64,000 nt of DNA from Prorocentrum cordatum (GCA_963575745.1 CAUYUJ010011547.1:1-64000); one strand, 5' to 3'; shown: positions 31,817 through 44,272, counted from the stretch's first letter. The notes: generated by a model from the letters alone, not told the origin. Translations and numbers: made by a program.

Positions 31817-33303
31817 ATGGCGGCGTCTGGGGATGGTCTGGTCTCTCTCGTGCTTCTCGGCTGCCAGGCGCGTCTGCATGCACGCTTGGCGACGATCGCT
31901 GGCGCGAGCATCCGGCCGCCAACACGACGTCCCGCGCATTCGACGCGGGCGGAGTGCAGCGCGTGGCAGGTGGTCAAGGCTGCTGCACGCCACTGGGAGA
32001 CACGCGTCTTCGTGGTCGTTCGCGTTCGCATGGCGCGCATGGCACTTGGTCCAAGCACCCCAGCGTTCATCCGCTCGACTTTCCAGGACGAATACGATCT
32101 GTTCGGTGGCGAGGCGGACTGCCAGGCACACGCGAGCAGCAGTTCTCACCTTGAACGACGCTTCGCCCATCGACTTGACCCTTGCGATGACAGGCGTCGC
32201 GGAGGCCCAGTACGAACAATTTGATCTTAATGTTGACAATGTCCTGCAGGTCTCGGTGCAAGCTACAAACGGCCACGAGCAGCGCATGCCTATTCACCTT
32301 GCATCATGTGCGTGTTCAACATGCCTTCCGCAGACGTTCTCGCTTTCAGCCGGCCGCATAAATCAGAGTCGTGTTGATTCTCTCGACGGTTTGTACCACA
32401 ATGACGCCTATCCGCTCTTCCAGATCTCCTTCGGCAAAAGCAGCCCGACGTGCGGCGGGTGCACTTGCTCGGCGTCGACGATGTCTCCGACCCCGTATCC
32501 GACGCCCTACCCGACGCCCAACCCGACGGCCTACCCGACGCCCTATCCGACGCCATACCCCACGCCCAACCCGACGCCCTTCCCGACGCCGTTCCCGACG
32601 CCATTCCCGACGCCCTACCCCACGCCCTACCCCGAGACCTATCCGACGTCCTTTCCGACGCCCTACCCGCGCCTTCCCGACGCCCTTCCAAAGGCCTTCC
32701 CAACGGCCTTCCGACGCCCTCCCTGACGCCCTTCCCGACGGCATTCCCCCGCCCAGCCCGACCCCAGCCCCCGACGTATCCTCCTGGCTGGCGCGACGCC
32801 GCATCGACAGTTTCCTCCGAGCTCCCATGGCGGGTGGAGCCGGCGGTGCGGCTGCCACTGGCGATCCCCACCTGCAAAACGTTCTTGGTCAGCGGTTCGA
32901 TTTGATGAAGCCGGGCAAGCATGTTTTGGTGAACATCCCTCGCGGAAGACAGACGCGCGCATTGCTTCGCGTTGAGGCCGATGCGCGCCAATTGGGTGGA
33001 CAATGTGCAGATATGTACTTCCAAGAATTGAATGTTACAGGGGCCTGGGCAGAGGTAAAACAGGCTGGAGGTTATCACTACGTCGCGTCGCAGCGTGCCG
33101 TCGGGACTCCAGAGTGGGTTGCTTTTGGTAAGCTTGAGATGAAAGTCGTCCATGGAAGCACGCAAAGTGGTCTCCCATACTTGAACTTCTACGCCAAGCA
33201 CTTAGGGCGAACAGGGTATGCAGTCGGAGGCCTCCTGGGAGAAGACGATCACGCCGACGCAACCATTCCTATGGCAGAGTGTAAAGGGCACGTATCCCTT
33301 TGA
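31817..33303 (+). pseudogene. GDPH/PT-linker protein, copy 4, many indels in the 5' two-thirds
   Basis: ATGGCGGCGTCTGG is present, but an extra G shifts the frame within ten codons, and more than a dozen 1-3 base indels follow up to about 32,820. From there to the stop the sequence is clean and reads [19 protein letters not shown] to KGHVSL as in the intact copies. The linker is shorter and begins with a distinct [10 protein letters not shown] and PNPTAYPTP order, so the copy is also a real sequence variant. The sharp change from noisy to clean sequence raises the possibility of unpolished consensus rather than ancient decay. Confidence 0.75.
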
Positions 33304-34621
33304 GGGTTCAAGTCGGCAGCAGCTTCGCTGTAGCACTGTAGCCAGCTTCGAAGGGCAGCGGTGCACTTCTGCCTCCTATTGCAAGAAAAACTGCAAACTG
33401 ACTCCAGGACCCACCCATGCACGATCCCAAGGCATCGGAACACGGGCCAGAGCTTCCAGGACGCCAAGGTGGCTCCAAGTAGCCCAGGGGCCCCCAAACG
33501 CTTCAAGAACGCCTCAGACGGCACCCCCAGGGGGCCCCGCGAGGGCAAACCTTTTGATTATCACTGTTTTTTGTAATATGTTTTTTTTTCCCGCCTGCTC
33601 GGCCCACAACCTTCCAAGGAGTCCGAGTGGGTCCAACGTCTATCCCAGACTGCTTCAGAGCCCCCCCCAGCGGCCCGCGATCCTTCCCCTCCAGAGCTGC
33701 TTTCCAGAGGCCAGGGGCGCCCGCTGTAGTGATGGTCCGCGTGGGACGTACCTGCGCTGGGCATCCCAGGAGTCCGCGAAACTGGCTGCGCAGATCGCAA
33801 GCCCCCCAGGGGGCGACGAGATACCGAGGTGATCCGCGTGGGACGTACCTCCGCTGGGCCTCTCAGCAGCCCACGAAAGTGGCGACGGTTGCGCAGATCG
33901 CAAGCCCCCCCAGGGGCAGCCACCCAGGGCACCGCGAGCTGTAGTGGTGGTCCGCGTGGGACGTACCGCCGCTGGGCATCCCAGGAGGCTACGAAACTGG
34001 GGACAGTTGCGCAGATCTCAAGCCCCCCAGGGGGCGGCGAGGTACTGAGGTGACCCGCGTGGGACGTACCTTCGCTGGGCCTCCCAGGAGCCCACGAAAG
34101 TGGCGCCTTGCGCAGATCGCAGACGGCACGAGAGAAGAGGAGAGGGGAACACAGGAACCAGGAGAGACGGCGGGGGGGAGGAGAGGGGAGGAGGAGGAGG
34201 AGGAAGGACGGGGCGACCACTGCTCTATTCAAAACGAGAACCCAACACAGGAGGCAGACTGACTCCAGGAACCCCCAGCACGATCCCAGAGGCATCGGAC
34301 ACGGGCCAAGAGCATTCCAGGACGGCCCAAGGTGGCTCCAAGTAGCCCCAGGGGCCCCCAAGACGCTTCAAGGCGCTCCCAGAGGGCCCCCAAGGGGGGC
34401 CCGCGAGGGGCAGGCAAACCTTTGATTCTCCATCGTTGTTTGTAAGATGTTTGTAAGATGTTTGTTTTCCCGCCTGCTCGGCCCGCGAACCCTCCAAGGC
34501 GGTCCAAGAGGGTTCAACGTTTACCCCAGACTGCTTCAGAGCTCCCCCCATCGGCCCGACCCTTCCCCTCCAGAGCTGCTTCTCAGAGGCCATGGGCGCC
34601 CACGGCGGACAACGCGGCTCC
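33304..34621 (+). repeat. Array spacer 4 (after copy 4)
   Basis: Same block order; indel-rich at 33,370-33,620, then clean. TGTAAGATGTT is duplicated at about 34,440-34,460. The final 60 bp differ from other spacers by several substitutions (GGCGGACAACGCGG). Confidence 0.88.
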
Positions 34622-34643
34622 TCCGTAGCCAGCTTGGCTCAAA
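34622..34643 (+). other. Spliced-leader relic before copy 5, good match
   Basis: CCGTAGCCAGCTTGGCTCAA matches the dinoflagellate SL at all but the two central bases (GC for TT) and the final G. It lies 88 bp upstream of the position of the lost start codon. Confidence 0.7.
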
Positions 34644-34730
34644 CATCGAACTTGTATTTTGGCTTGCGCACGCGCGCAACCGTCTGGTCCTATGGAACTC
34701 GCGTTACTTCCTCTCGTCCAGTTTACTCGG

Positions 34731-36205
34731 ATAACGACGTCTGGGATGGTCTAATCTCTCGTGCTTCTCGGGCTGCCAGGCGCGTCCTGCATGCAGCTGG
34801 CGACGAGCAGCTGGCGCGAGCATCTGGCCGCCAACACGACGTCCGCGCAGTCGAAGCGGGCGGAGTGCAGCGCGTGGCAGGTGGGTCAAGGCTGCTGCAC
34901 GCCACTGGGAGACACCGCGTCTTCGTGGTCGTTCGCTTCGCATGGCGCGCATGGCACTTGGTCAAGCACCCCAGCGTTCATCCGCTTCGACTTCCAGGAC
35001 GATACGATCTGCGGTGGCGTGGCGACTGCCAGGCAACACGGGGACGCAGTTCTCACTTTGAACGACGCTTCGCCCATCGACCTGACCCTTTCGATGACGG
35101 GCGTGGCGGAGGCCCAGTACGAGAGATTCCAGCTGTACGTGGACGACGTCCTGCGCGTCACGGTGCAAGCTTCAAACGGCCACGGAGGCAGCGCATGCTA
35201 TGTCAGCACTTGCATCATGTGCGATGTCAACATGCCTTCGCAGACGTTCTCGCTTTCAGCCGGGCCGCACACAATCAGAGTCGTGGTTGATTCTCTCGAC
35301 GGTCTGTACCACAACGACGCCTTCTTCCAGATCTCATTCGGCAAAAGCAGCCCGACGTGTGGCGGGTGCACTTGCTCGGCGTCGACCCAGCCCGACGCCC
35401 TTCCCGACTCCGTATCCGACGCCTTACCCGACGCCCTACCCGACGCCCCACCCAACGCCCTATCCGACGCCCTACCCGACGCCCTATCCGACGGCGTACC
35501 CGACGCCCTACCCCACGCCCTACCCGACACCTTATCCGACGTCCTTTCCGACGGCCTACCCGACGCCTTTCCCGACGCCCTTCCCAACGGCCTTCCCGAC
35601 GCCCTTCCCGACGCCCTTCCCGACGGCATTCCCCACGCCCAGCCCGACGCCCAGCCCGACGTAAATCCTCCTGGCTGGCCGACTGCCGCCAGCGCCGTTT
35701 CCATCGAGCTCCGAAGGGCGGGTGGAGCCGTTGCGGGCCGTGGCTGCCACCGTCGATCCCCACTTGCAAAAACGTTCTTGGTCGCGGTTGATTTGATGGC
35801 CAAGGCAAGCATGTTTTGGTGAACATCCCTCGCGAAGACAGCGGCGCATTGCTTCGTGGTCGTTGAGGCCGGCTGCGCTCCGATTGGGTGGGCCATGTGG
35901 CAAGATTGATATGTACTTCCAAGAAATGGAAATGTCACAGGCGCGCCTGGGCAGAGGTAAAACAGGCTGGAGGTTATCACTACGTCGCGTCGCAGCGTGC
36001 CGTCGGGACTCCAGAGTGGGTTGCTTTTGGTAAGCTCGAGATGAAAGTCGTCCATGGAAGCACGCAAAGTGGTCTCCCATACTTGAACTTCTACGCCAAG
36101 CATTTAGGGCGAACAGGGTTTGCAGTCGGAGGCCTCCTGGGAGAAGACGATCACGCCGACGCAACCATTCCTATGGCAGAGTGTAAAGGGCACGTATCCC
36201 TTTGA
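34731..36205 (+). pseudogene. GDPH/PT-linker protein, copy 5, start codon lost
   Basis: The start is ATA instead of ATG, followed by TGG-to-TAA at codon 8. Six G-to-A changes occur within 30 bp (34,725, 34,733, 34,734, 34,737, 34,753, 34,754). The N-domain is otherwise clean. The same two-base loss as in copy 3 (TCGACCCAG) puts the linker into the frame that reads [10 protein letters not shown]. Indels at 35,660-35,945 disrupt the linker end and the GDPH region, while 35,945-36,205 is clean. Non-functional as assembled. Confidence 0.8.
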
Positions 36206-36487
36206 GGGTTCAAGTCGGCAGCAGCTTCGCCGTAGCACTGTAGCCAGCTTCGAAGGGCAGCGGTGCACTTTTGTTCCTATGCAAGAAAAAACTGGCAAAC
36301 TGACTCTAGGACCCCTCTGCACGATCCCAGAGGCATCGGACACGGGCCAAGAGCATTCCAGGACGCCCAAGGTGGCTCCAAGTAGCCCCAGGGGCCCCCA
36401 AGACGCTTCAAGACGCTCCCAGAGGGCCCCCCAGGGGGGCCCGCGAGGGGCAAACCTTTGATTATCCATCGTTGCTTGTAAGATGTT
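36206..36487 (+). repeat. Array spacer 5, left part
   Basis: 3' UTR and the first part of block A, ending at TGTAAGATGTTTTTTT, where the 2.8-kb insertion begins. The spacer resumes at 39,297 with CCCGCCTGCTCGGCCC. Confidence 0.85.
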
Positions 36488-36587
36488 TTTTTCCCAACCA
36501 TCCTGTGGTGTTGGGTCCTCGTTTTGAAGAGACGGTGCCCCGCGTCTCCTTCCTCCTCCTCTCCTCCTCCGCCTCCTCTCCCCTCCT

Positions 36588-38033
<1,446 letters not shown>

Positions 38034-38050
38034 CATTTCTCGCACGGCAG

Positions 38051-38516
38051 GGTCATCACCGCGGTGGCGTGCCAGGGGCGCACCATGCGCGAAGGCGACG
38101 GGGCGGGGGAACGGCGCTCCGGGGGCGGCCAGACCTCCGGGGCGCGAGCAGTCCGCGGCCAGACCATCTCTCGGTCCTGTGGACTCTCGCCCTGGGCCGT
38201 CGGCTGCCCGGCGCGCTGCTCCCTCGGTCGACGTCGCCCAGGCGTGATCCTGGATTGCGGCCGCCACGAGGTAGGGAACGGCAAGAAGGAGGACGACGAC
38301 TGGTGGCTGGAGCTCTACGTGCTGCTCTCGCGCGCCACGCGCCACGAGGACCTCCTGCTCATGCGGGCGCCGCGCATCGAGTTCTTCCTGGCAGGGCCGC
38401 CGCAGGGCTTGCGGAAGCAGCTGGAGCAGTTTGCGGCGCGCACGAAGCGGTGCAGGAGGGAAGCGACGGCCCTCGCCAGGGAGCTCGGCTTCACCGAGTT
38501 CATCCGCGAGGCCTGA
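38051..38516 (+). pseudogene. PIF1/Helitron-type helicase, C-terminal exons only
   Basis: After an acceptor-like CACGGCAG the plus frame gives VITAVACQGRTMREG. Removing 38,095-38,241 joins it to VILDCGRHEVGNGKKEDDDW, followed by WLELYVLLSRATRHEDLLLM, RAPRIEFFLAGPPQGLRKQL and ARELGFTEFIREA with a TGA. The CQGRT and LYVLLSRAT motifs are the last conserved motifs of PIF1-family helicases, and the tail after them resembles dinoflagellate Helitron helicases. The rest of the helicase is absent; the 90-bp satellite ends 17 bp upstream and could lie within a preceding intron. The frame is undamaged, so a recently active source is likely. Confidence 0.75.
38095..38241 (+). other. Inferred GC-AG intron
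   Basis: 147 bp, starting GCGACGGGG and ending CGCCCAG. The exon boundary is GAAG|GC...CAG|GC, so AG|GC occurs at both ends, a boundary repeat reported for dinoflagellate introns. Its removal produces TMREGVILDCGR, the continuity expected for this helicase motif. The length is a multiple of three without stops, so the frame also reads through if it is retained. Confidence 0.6.
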
Positions 38517-39296
38517 CCTGAGGAGCGTCTCCCCCGAGCCGCGCCTTCTCTCGACTGCCCGACTAATTGTTTGGCCTCGCGCCGCGGACGACCCGCGCGC
38601 GTCGCTGGGACCCTCTCGGGGCGACCAGCGCGCGTCGCGGGAACTCCGCGCTGCGGGGGGCCCGGCGCCTCGTTCGCCCGTCGTCGCTCTGCCCAGCGGT
38701 CAGAGACTTGCCCGCTATCAGCCAGCCAGTTAGCTAGTCTGCTCTCTCTGCTTCGCGCAGCGGACGACCCGCGCGCGTCGCTGGGACCCCGCCCGGGGCG
38801 ACCAGCGCGCGTCGCGGGGACTCCGCGCTGCGCTGCGCCCGCAGCCTTGGATTTTGGAGTGCGCGGGCAAAGAGGAAGGAAAAGAAGAGCCGAAAGCGGG
38901 CGCGATCCTCGCAAGAGGCGTGCCGACATGGGCGTCGCGACGTGCGGACGCTGCCGTCGGGGTTCCCGCGGAAGCTGCCTGCGGCGGCCACGCCCAGTGT
39001 CACGTGTGTTCGGACAGGCATGCTCGACACTTACACTAGGCGGTTCCATGATCGCACTCATGCAAATATATTCACTCGCGCGCAGACCCATTCATACTCA
39101 GATTCCTTCGCGCTCTGACTCACCCGCGTTCTTTTTCTCGTAATCAGATCTATCGTATTCCTTTGCGTTGTGTGCCCCGCCACATTTCGGCGCACCCCTC
39201 ATGCGGGTCGTGGCCCCATAGGGAGCGTCACCAAAGAAGATATTCACAATTGCGATACTCACAGCTGCATATGGTTGGGTCCTTCGCCAGGATAAT
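38517..39296. repeat. GC-rich direct duplication and flank
   Basis: About 80 bp containing GGACGACCCGCGCGCGTCGC and CCGCGCTGCG is present twice, at 38,583-38,663 and 38,760-38,835, about 177 bp apart. Further on are ACTCAN-type hexamers (39,050-39,130) and one isolated unit related to the 90-bp satellite (39,172-39,232). No gene. Confidence 0.6.
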
Positions 39297-40313
39297 TTCC
39301 CGCCTGCTCGGCCCACGAACCTTCCAAGGCGGTCCAGGAGGGTTCAACGTCTATCCCAGACTGCTTCAGAGCCCCCCCCCAGCGGCCCGCGATCCTTCCC
39401 CTCCAGAGCTGCTTTCCAGAGGCTAGGGGCGCCCGCTATAGTGATGGTCCGCGTGGGACGTACCTGCGCTGGGCATCCCAGGAGGCCACGAAACTGGCTG
39501 CGCAGATCGCAAGCCCCCCAGGGGGCGGCGAGCTACAGAGGTATCCGCGTGGGACGTACCTCCGCTGGGCCTCTCAGCAGCCCACGAAAGTGGCGACAGT
39601 TGCGCAGATCGCAAGCCCCCCCAGGGGCAGCCACCCAGGGCACCGCGAGCTGTAGTGGTGGTCCGCTTGGGACGTACCTCCGCTGGGAATCCCAGGAGGC
39701 CACGAGACTGGGGACAGTTGCGCAGATCGCAAGCCCCCCAGGGGGCGGCGAGGTACTGAGGTGACCCGCGTGGGACGTACCTCCGCTGGGCCTCCCAGGA
39801 GCCCACGAAAGTGGCGCCTTGCGCGGATCGCAGACGGCACGAGAGAAGAGGAGAGGGGAACACAGGAACCAGGAGAGACGGCGGGGGGGAGGAGAGGGGA
39901 GGAGGAGGAAGGACGAGGCGACCACTGCTCTATTCAAAACGAGAACCCAACACAGGAGGCAGACTGACTCCAGGACCCCTCTGCACGATTCCAGAGGCAC
40001 CGGACACGGGCCAAGAGCATTCCAGGACGGCCCAAGGTGGCTCCAACTAGCCCCAGGGGCCCCCAAGGCGCTTCAAGGCGCTCCCAGAGGGCCCCCCAGG
40101 GGGGCCCGCGAGGGGCAAACCTTTGATGTTCCATCGTTGTTTGTAAGATGTTTGGTTTCCCGCCTGCTCGGCCCACGAACCTTCCAAGGCGGTCCAAGAG
40201 GGTCCAACGTCTGTCCCAGACTGCTTCAGAGCTCCCCCCAGCGGCCCGCGATCCTTCCCCTCCAGAGCTGCTGCCCAGAGGCCAGGGGCGCCCACGGCGG
40301 GCAACGCGGCTAC
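39297..40313 (+). repeat. Array spacer 5, right part
   Basis: Resumes with CCCGCCTGCTCGGCCC; four GGGACGTACCT subrepeats (39,450-39,835), purine tract with ATTCAAAACGAGAACCCAAC (39,845-39,955), then block A. Confidence 0.9.
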
Positions 40314-40335
40314 TCCGTAGCCAGCTTGGCTCAAA
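40314..40335 (+). other. Spliced-leader relic before copy 6, good match
   Basis: CCGTAGCCAGCTTGGCTCAA, identical to that before copy 5 and 87 bp before the ATG of copy 6. Confidence 0.7.
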
Positions 40336-40422
40336 CATCGAACTTTTGTGTTGACTTGTGCACGCGCGCAACCGTCTGGTCCTCTCGAACTCACGTTACT
40401 TCCTCTCGTCCAGTTTGCTCGG

Positions 40423-41955
40423 ATGGCGGCGTCTGGGATGGTCTGGTCTCTCGTGCTTCTCGGGCTGCCAGGCGCGTCCTGCATGCAGCTGGCGACGAGC
40501 AGCTGGCGCGAGCATCTGGCCGCCAACACGACGTCCGCGCAGTCGAAGCGGGCGGAGTGCAGCGCGTGGCAGGTGGGTCAAGGCTGCTGCACGCCACTGG
40601 GAGACACCGCGTCTTCGTGGTCGTTCGCTTCGCATGGCGCGCATGGCACTTGGTCAAGCACCCCAGCGTTCATCCGCTTCGACTTCCAGGACGATACGAT
40701 CTGTGGTGGCGTGGCGAATGCCAGGCAACACGGGGACGCAGTTCTCACTTTGAACGACGCTTCGCCCATCGACCTGACCCTTTCGATGACGGGCGTGGCG
40801 GAGGCCCAGTACGAGAGATTCCAGCTGTACGTGGACGACGTCCTGCGCGTCACGGTGCAAGCTTCAAACGGCCACGGAGGCAGCGCATGCTATGTCAGCA
40901 CTTGCATCATGTGCGATGTCAACATGCCTTCGCAGACGTTCTCGCTTTCAGCCGGGCCGCACACAATCAGAGTCGTGGTTGATTCTCTCGACGGTCTGTA
41001 CCACAATGACGCCTTCTTCCAGATCTCATTCGGCAAAAGCAGCCCGACGTGTGGCGGGTGCACTTGCTCGGCGTCGACGCCCAGCCCGACGCCCTTCACG
41101 ACCCCGTATCCGACGCCTTACCCGACGCCCTACCCGACGCCCCACCCGACGCCCTATCCGACGCCCTACCCGACGCCCTATCCGACGGCGTACCCGACGC
41201 CCTACCCCACGCCCTACCCGACACCTCATCCGACGTCCTTTCCGACGCCCTACCCGACGCCCTTCCCGACGCCCTTCCCAACGGCCTTCCCAACGGCCTT
41301 CCCGACGCCCTTCCCGACGCCCTACCCGACGCCCTTTCCGACGCCCTTCCCAACGGCCTTCCCGACGCCCTTCCCGACGCCCTTCCCGACGGCATTCCCC
41401 ACGCCCAGCCCGACGCCCAGCCCGACGTATCCTCCTGGCTGGCCGACGCCGCATCCGACGTTTCCTTCCGGAGCTCCCATGGCGGGTGGAGCCGGCGGTG
41501 CGGCTGCCACTGGCGATCCCCACCTGCAAAACGTTCTTGGTCAGCGGTTCGATTTGATGAAGCCGGGCAAGCATATTCTGGTGAACATCCCTCGCGGAAG
41601 ACAGACGCGCGCATTGCTTCGCGTTGAGGCCGATGCACGCCAATTGGGTGGACAATGTGCAGATATGTACTTCCAAGAATTGAATGTTACAGGGGCCTGG
41701 GCAGAGGTAAAACAGGCTGGAGGTTATCACTACGTCGCGTCGCAGCGTGCCGTCGGGACTCCAGAGTGGGTTGCTTTTGGTAAGCTCGAGATGAAAGTCG
41801 TCCATGGAAGCACGCAAAGTGGTCTCCCATACTTGAACTTCTACGCCAAGCATTTAGGGCGAACAGGGTTTGCAGTCGGAGGCCTCCTGGGAGAAGACGA
41901 TCACGCCGACGCAACCATTCCTATGGCAGAGTGTAAAGGGCACGTATCCCTTTGA
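40423..41955 (+). CDS. Secreted GDPH (vWD-like) protein with Pro-Thr linker, copy 6, intact
   Basis: 510 residues; start, signal peptide, N-domain and GDPH domain match copy 2 almost exactly. The linker is about 20 residues longer than in copy 2, through extra [10 protein letters not shown]-type units (DNA around 41,300-41,370), as expected from slippage or unequal exchange in the 12-bp repeat. A few substitutions distinguish it (for example PHPTSFP for PYPTSFP). With copy 2 it is one of two copies without any frame damage, so both are the best candidates for the expressed gene. Secreted or cell-surface role inferred; function unknown. Confidence 0.87.
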   Translation: MAASGMVWSLVLLGLPGASCMQLATSSWREHLAANTTSAQSKRAECSAWQVGQGCCTPLGDTASSWSFASHGAHGTWSSTPAFIRFDFQDDTICGGVANARQHGDAVLTLNDASPIDLTLSMTGVAEAQYERFQLYVDDVLRVTVQASNGHGGSACYVSTCIMCDVNMPSQTFSLSAGPHTIRVVVDSLDGLYHNDAFFQISFGKSSPTCGGCTCSASTPSPTPFTTPYPTPYPTPYPTPHPTPYPTPYPTPYPTAYPTPYPTPYPTPHPTSFPTPYPTPFPTPFPTAFPTAFPTPFPTPYPTPFPTPFPTAFPTPFPTPFPTAFPTPSPTPSPTYPPGWPTPHPTFPSGAPMAGGAGGAAATGDPHLQNVLGQRFDLMKPGKHILVNIPRGRQTRALLRVEADARQLGGQCADMYFQELNVTGAWAEVKQAGGYHYVASQRAVGTPEWVAFGKLEMKVVHGSTQSGLPYLNFYAKHLGRTGFAVGGLLGEDDHADATIPMAECKGHVSL

Positions 41956-43233
41956 GGGTTCAAGTCGGCAGCAGCTTCGCTGTAGCACTGTAGCCAGCTT
42001 CGAAGGGCAGCGGTGCACTTTTGTTCCTATGCAAGAAAAAACTGGCAAACTGACTCCAGGACCCCTCTGCACGATCCCAGAGGCATCGGACACGGGCCAA
42101 GAGCATTCCAGGACGCCCAAGGTGGCTCCAACTAGCCCCAGGGGCCCCCAAGGCGCTTCAAGGCGCTCCCAGAGGGCCCCCCAGGGGGGCCCGCGAGGGG
42201 CAACCCTTTGATTATCCATCGTTGTTTGTAAGATGTTTGTCTTCCCGCCTGCTCGGCCCACGAACCTTCTAAGGCGGTCCAAGAGGGGGTCCAACGTCTA
42301 TCCCAGACTGCTTCAGAGCCCCCCCCAGCGGCCCGCGATCCTTCCCCTCCAGAGCTGCTTTCCAGAGGCTAGGGGCGCCCGCTATAGTGGTGGTCCGCGT
42401 GGGACGTACCTGCGCTGGGCATCCCAGGAGGCCACGAAACTGGCTGCGCAGATCGCGAGGTACCGAGGTGATCCGCGTGGGACGTACCTCCGCTGGGCCT
42501 CTCAGCAGCCCACGAAAGTGGCGACAGTTGCGCAGATCGCAAGCCCCCCCCAGGGGCAGCCACCCAGGACACCGCGAGCTAAGGGCACCGCGAGCTATAG
42601 TGGTGGTCCGCTTGGAACGTACCTCCGCTGGGCATCCCAGGAGGCCACGAGACTGGGGACAGTTGCGCAGATCGCAAGCCCCCCGGGGGGCGGCGAGGTA
42701 CTGAGTTGACCCGCGTGGGACGTACCTCCGCTGGGCCTCCCAGGAGCCCACGAAAGTGGCGCCTTGCGCGGATCGCAGACGGCACGAGAGAAGAGGAGAG
42801 GGGAACACAGGAACCAGGAGAGACGGCGGGGGGGAGGAGAGGGGAGGAGGAGGAAGGACGAGGCGACCACTGCTCTATTCAAAACGAGAACCCAACACAG
42901 GAGGCAGACTGACTCCAGGACCCCTCTGCACGATCCCAGAGGCACCAGACACGGGCCAAGAGCATTGCAGGACGGCCCAAGGTGGCTCCAACTAGCCCCA
43001 GGGGCCCCCAAGGCGCTTCAAGGCGCTCCCAGAGGGCCCCCCAGGGGAGCCCGCGAGGGGCAAACCTTTGATGTTCCATCGTTATTTATAAGATGTTTGA
43101 ACCTTCCAAGGCGGTCCAAGAGGGTCCAACGTCTATCCCAGACTGCTTCAGAGCTCCCCCCAGCGGCCCGCCCCTTCCCCTCCAGAGCTGCTGCCCAGAG
43201 GCCAGGGGCGCCCACGGCGGGCAACGCGGCTCC
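41956..43233 (+). repeat. Array spacer 6 (after copy 6)
   Basis: Same block order as the others; the first GGGACGTACCT subrepeats are shortened by a deletion near 42,455 and AGGGCACCGCGAGCTA is partly duplicated near 42,575. The second block A lacks the CCCGCCTGCTCGG word (43,090). Confidence 0.88.
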
Positions 43234-43255
43234 TCCGTAGCCAGCTTGGCACACA
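43234..43255 (+). other. Orphan spliced-leader relic at the array end
   Basis: CCGTAGCCAGCTTGGCAC as before copies 2 and 3, but no gene follows: after CATCGAGC at 43,263 the sequence changes to TTTATTATTTGGCTTACGCC. The array therefore ends inside the 5' UTR of a seventh unit. Confidence 0.6.
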
Positions 43256-43279
43256 CATCGAGCTTTATTATTTGGCTTA

Positions 43280-43915
43280 CGCCGCACCGCCGACCCCTTG
43301 GGACTCCTGGTAGGTCTCTCGGGGGCCTCCTGGCAGCACTTTGAGGCCTTTGGGGGGCCGTTTTTGGGCCTCTGGTGGGCCTCTTGGAGCCTTTTGGGTG
43401 CCTCTTGGGAGCCTCTGGCGGCCTCTTGGGGCACTCTTGGGGCCCCCTGGGGCTCCTGGGGGCGGACAGCTAGATGTTTTGAATTTTTGGTCGCCCTCTG
43501 GGGCCCCTCTTGGTGCCGTCTTGGAGCCCTCTTGGGCCGTCTTGGGGACCTCTTGGGCCGTCTTGGGGCTATCTTGGGCCGTCTTGGGGCCTTCTCGGGG
43601 GCCTCTTGGGCCGTCTTGGGGCTGTCTTCGGGGCCTCTTGGGCCGTCTTGGAACGTCGGGAAGCCGAAAAGGCGAAAAGGCACAAAACACTGAAAAACAC
43701 AATGGAAACTCAACAATTTTAGCCTCTCGGGGCTCTCTTGGGAGGCTTGTTTGGGACCTCTGGGGCCGTCTTGGAGGCCTCTTGGCCCGTCTTGGGGCCA
43801 TCTTGGGCGTCTTGGAGCGCTCGTTTAGCGTCCCGGGGCCCTCGTGGGCCGTCTTGGAACCCCTCTTGGGGCCTTCTTGGCCCATCTTTAAGCCCTCTTG
43901 GGCCCAGAAGAGCCC
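43280..43915 (+). repeat. Phased CTTGG minisatellite, 10.5-bp spacing
   Basis: CTTG cores begin at 43,509, 43,520, 43,531, 43,541, 43,552, 43,562, 43,573 and 43,583: spacings of 11,11,10,11,10,11,10. The pattern continues to about 43,650 and, after a 75-bp interruption with GAAAAACACAATGG, to about 43,900. It is the reverse complement of the 7.6-8.2 kb family. Peptides such as GPSWGLLG in every frame are artefacts. Confidence 0.85.
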
Positions 43916-43939
43916 GTTACGCGCTCGTCGGGGGCACCC

Positions 43940-44005
43940 CTCCCCCCCCCCCCCCAAATCGACCGGACCAGGCTCCCGGGGGAGGGGTTTGGGGAGGGGG
44001 GAGCA
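43940..44005. repeat. C run and G-quadruplex-prone tract
   Basis: A run of about 14 C (43,945-43,960) is followed by GGGGGAGGGGTTTGGGG and AGGGGGG (43,979-44,001), four adjacent G runs with short loops on the plus strand. Confidence 0.7.
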
Positions 44006-44045
44006 TCTCACACGCCGATGATCCCCAACGGGTCGGCGGATTATC

Positions 44046-44271
<226 letters not shown>

Positions 44272-44272
44272 C

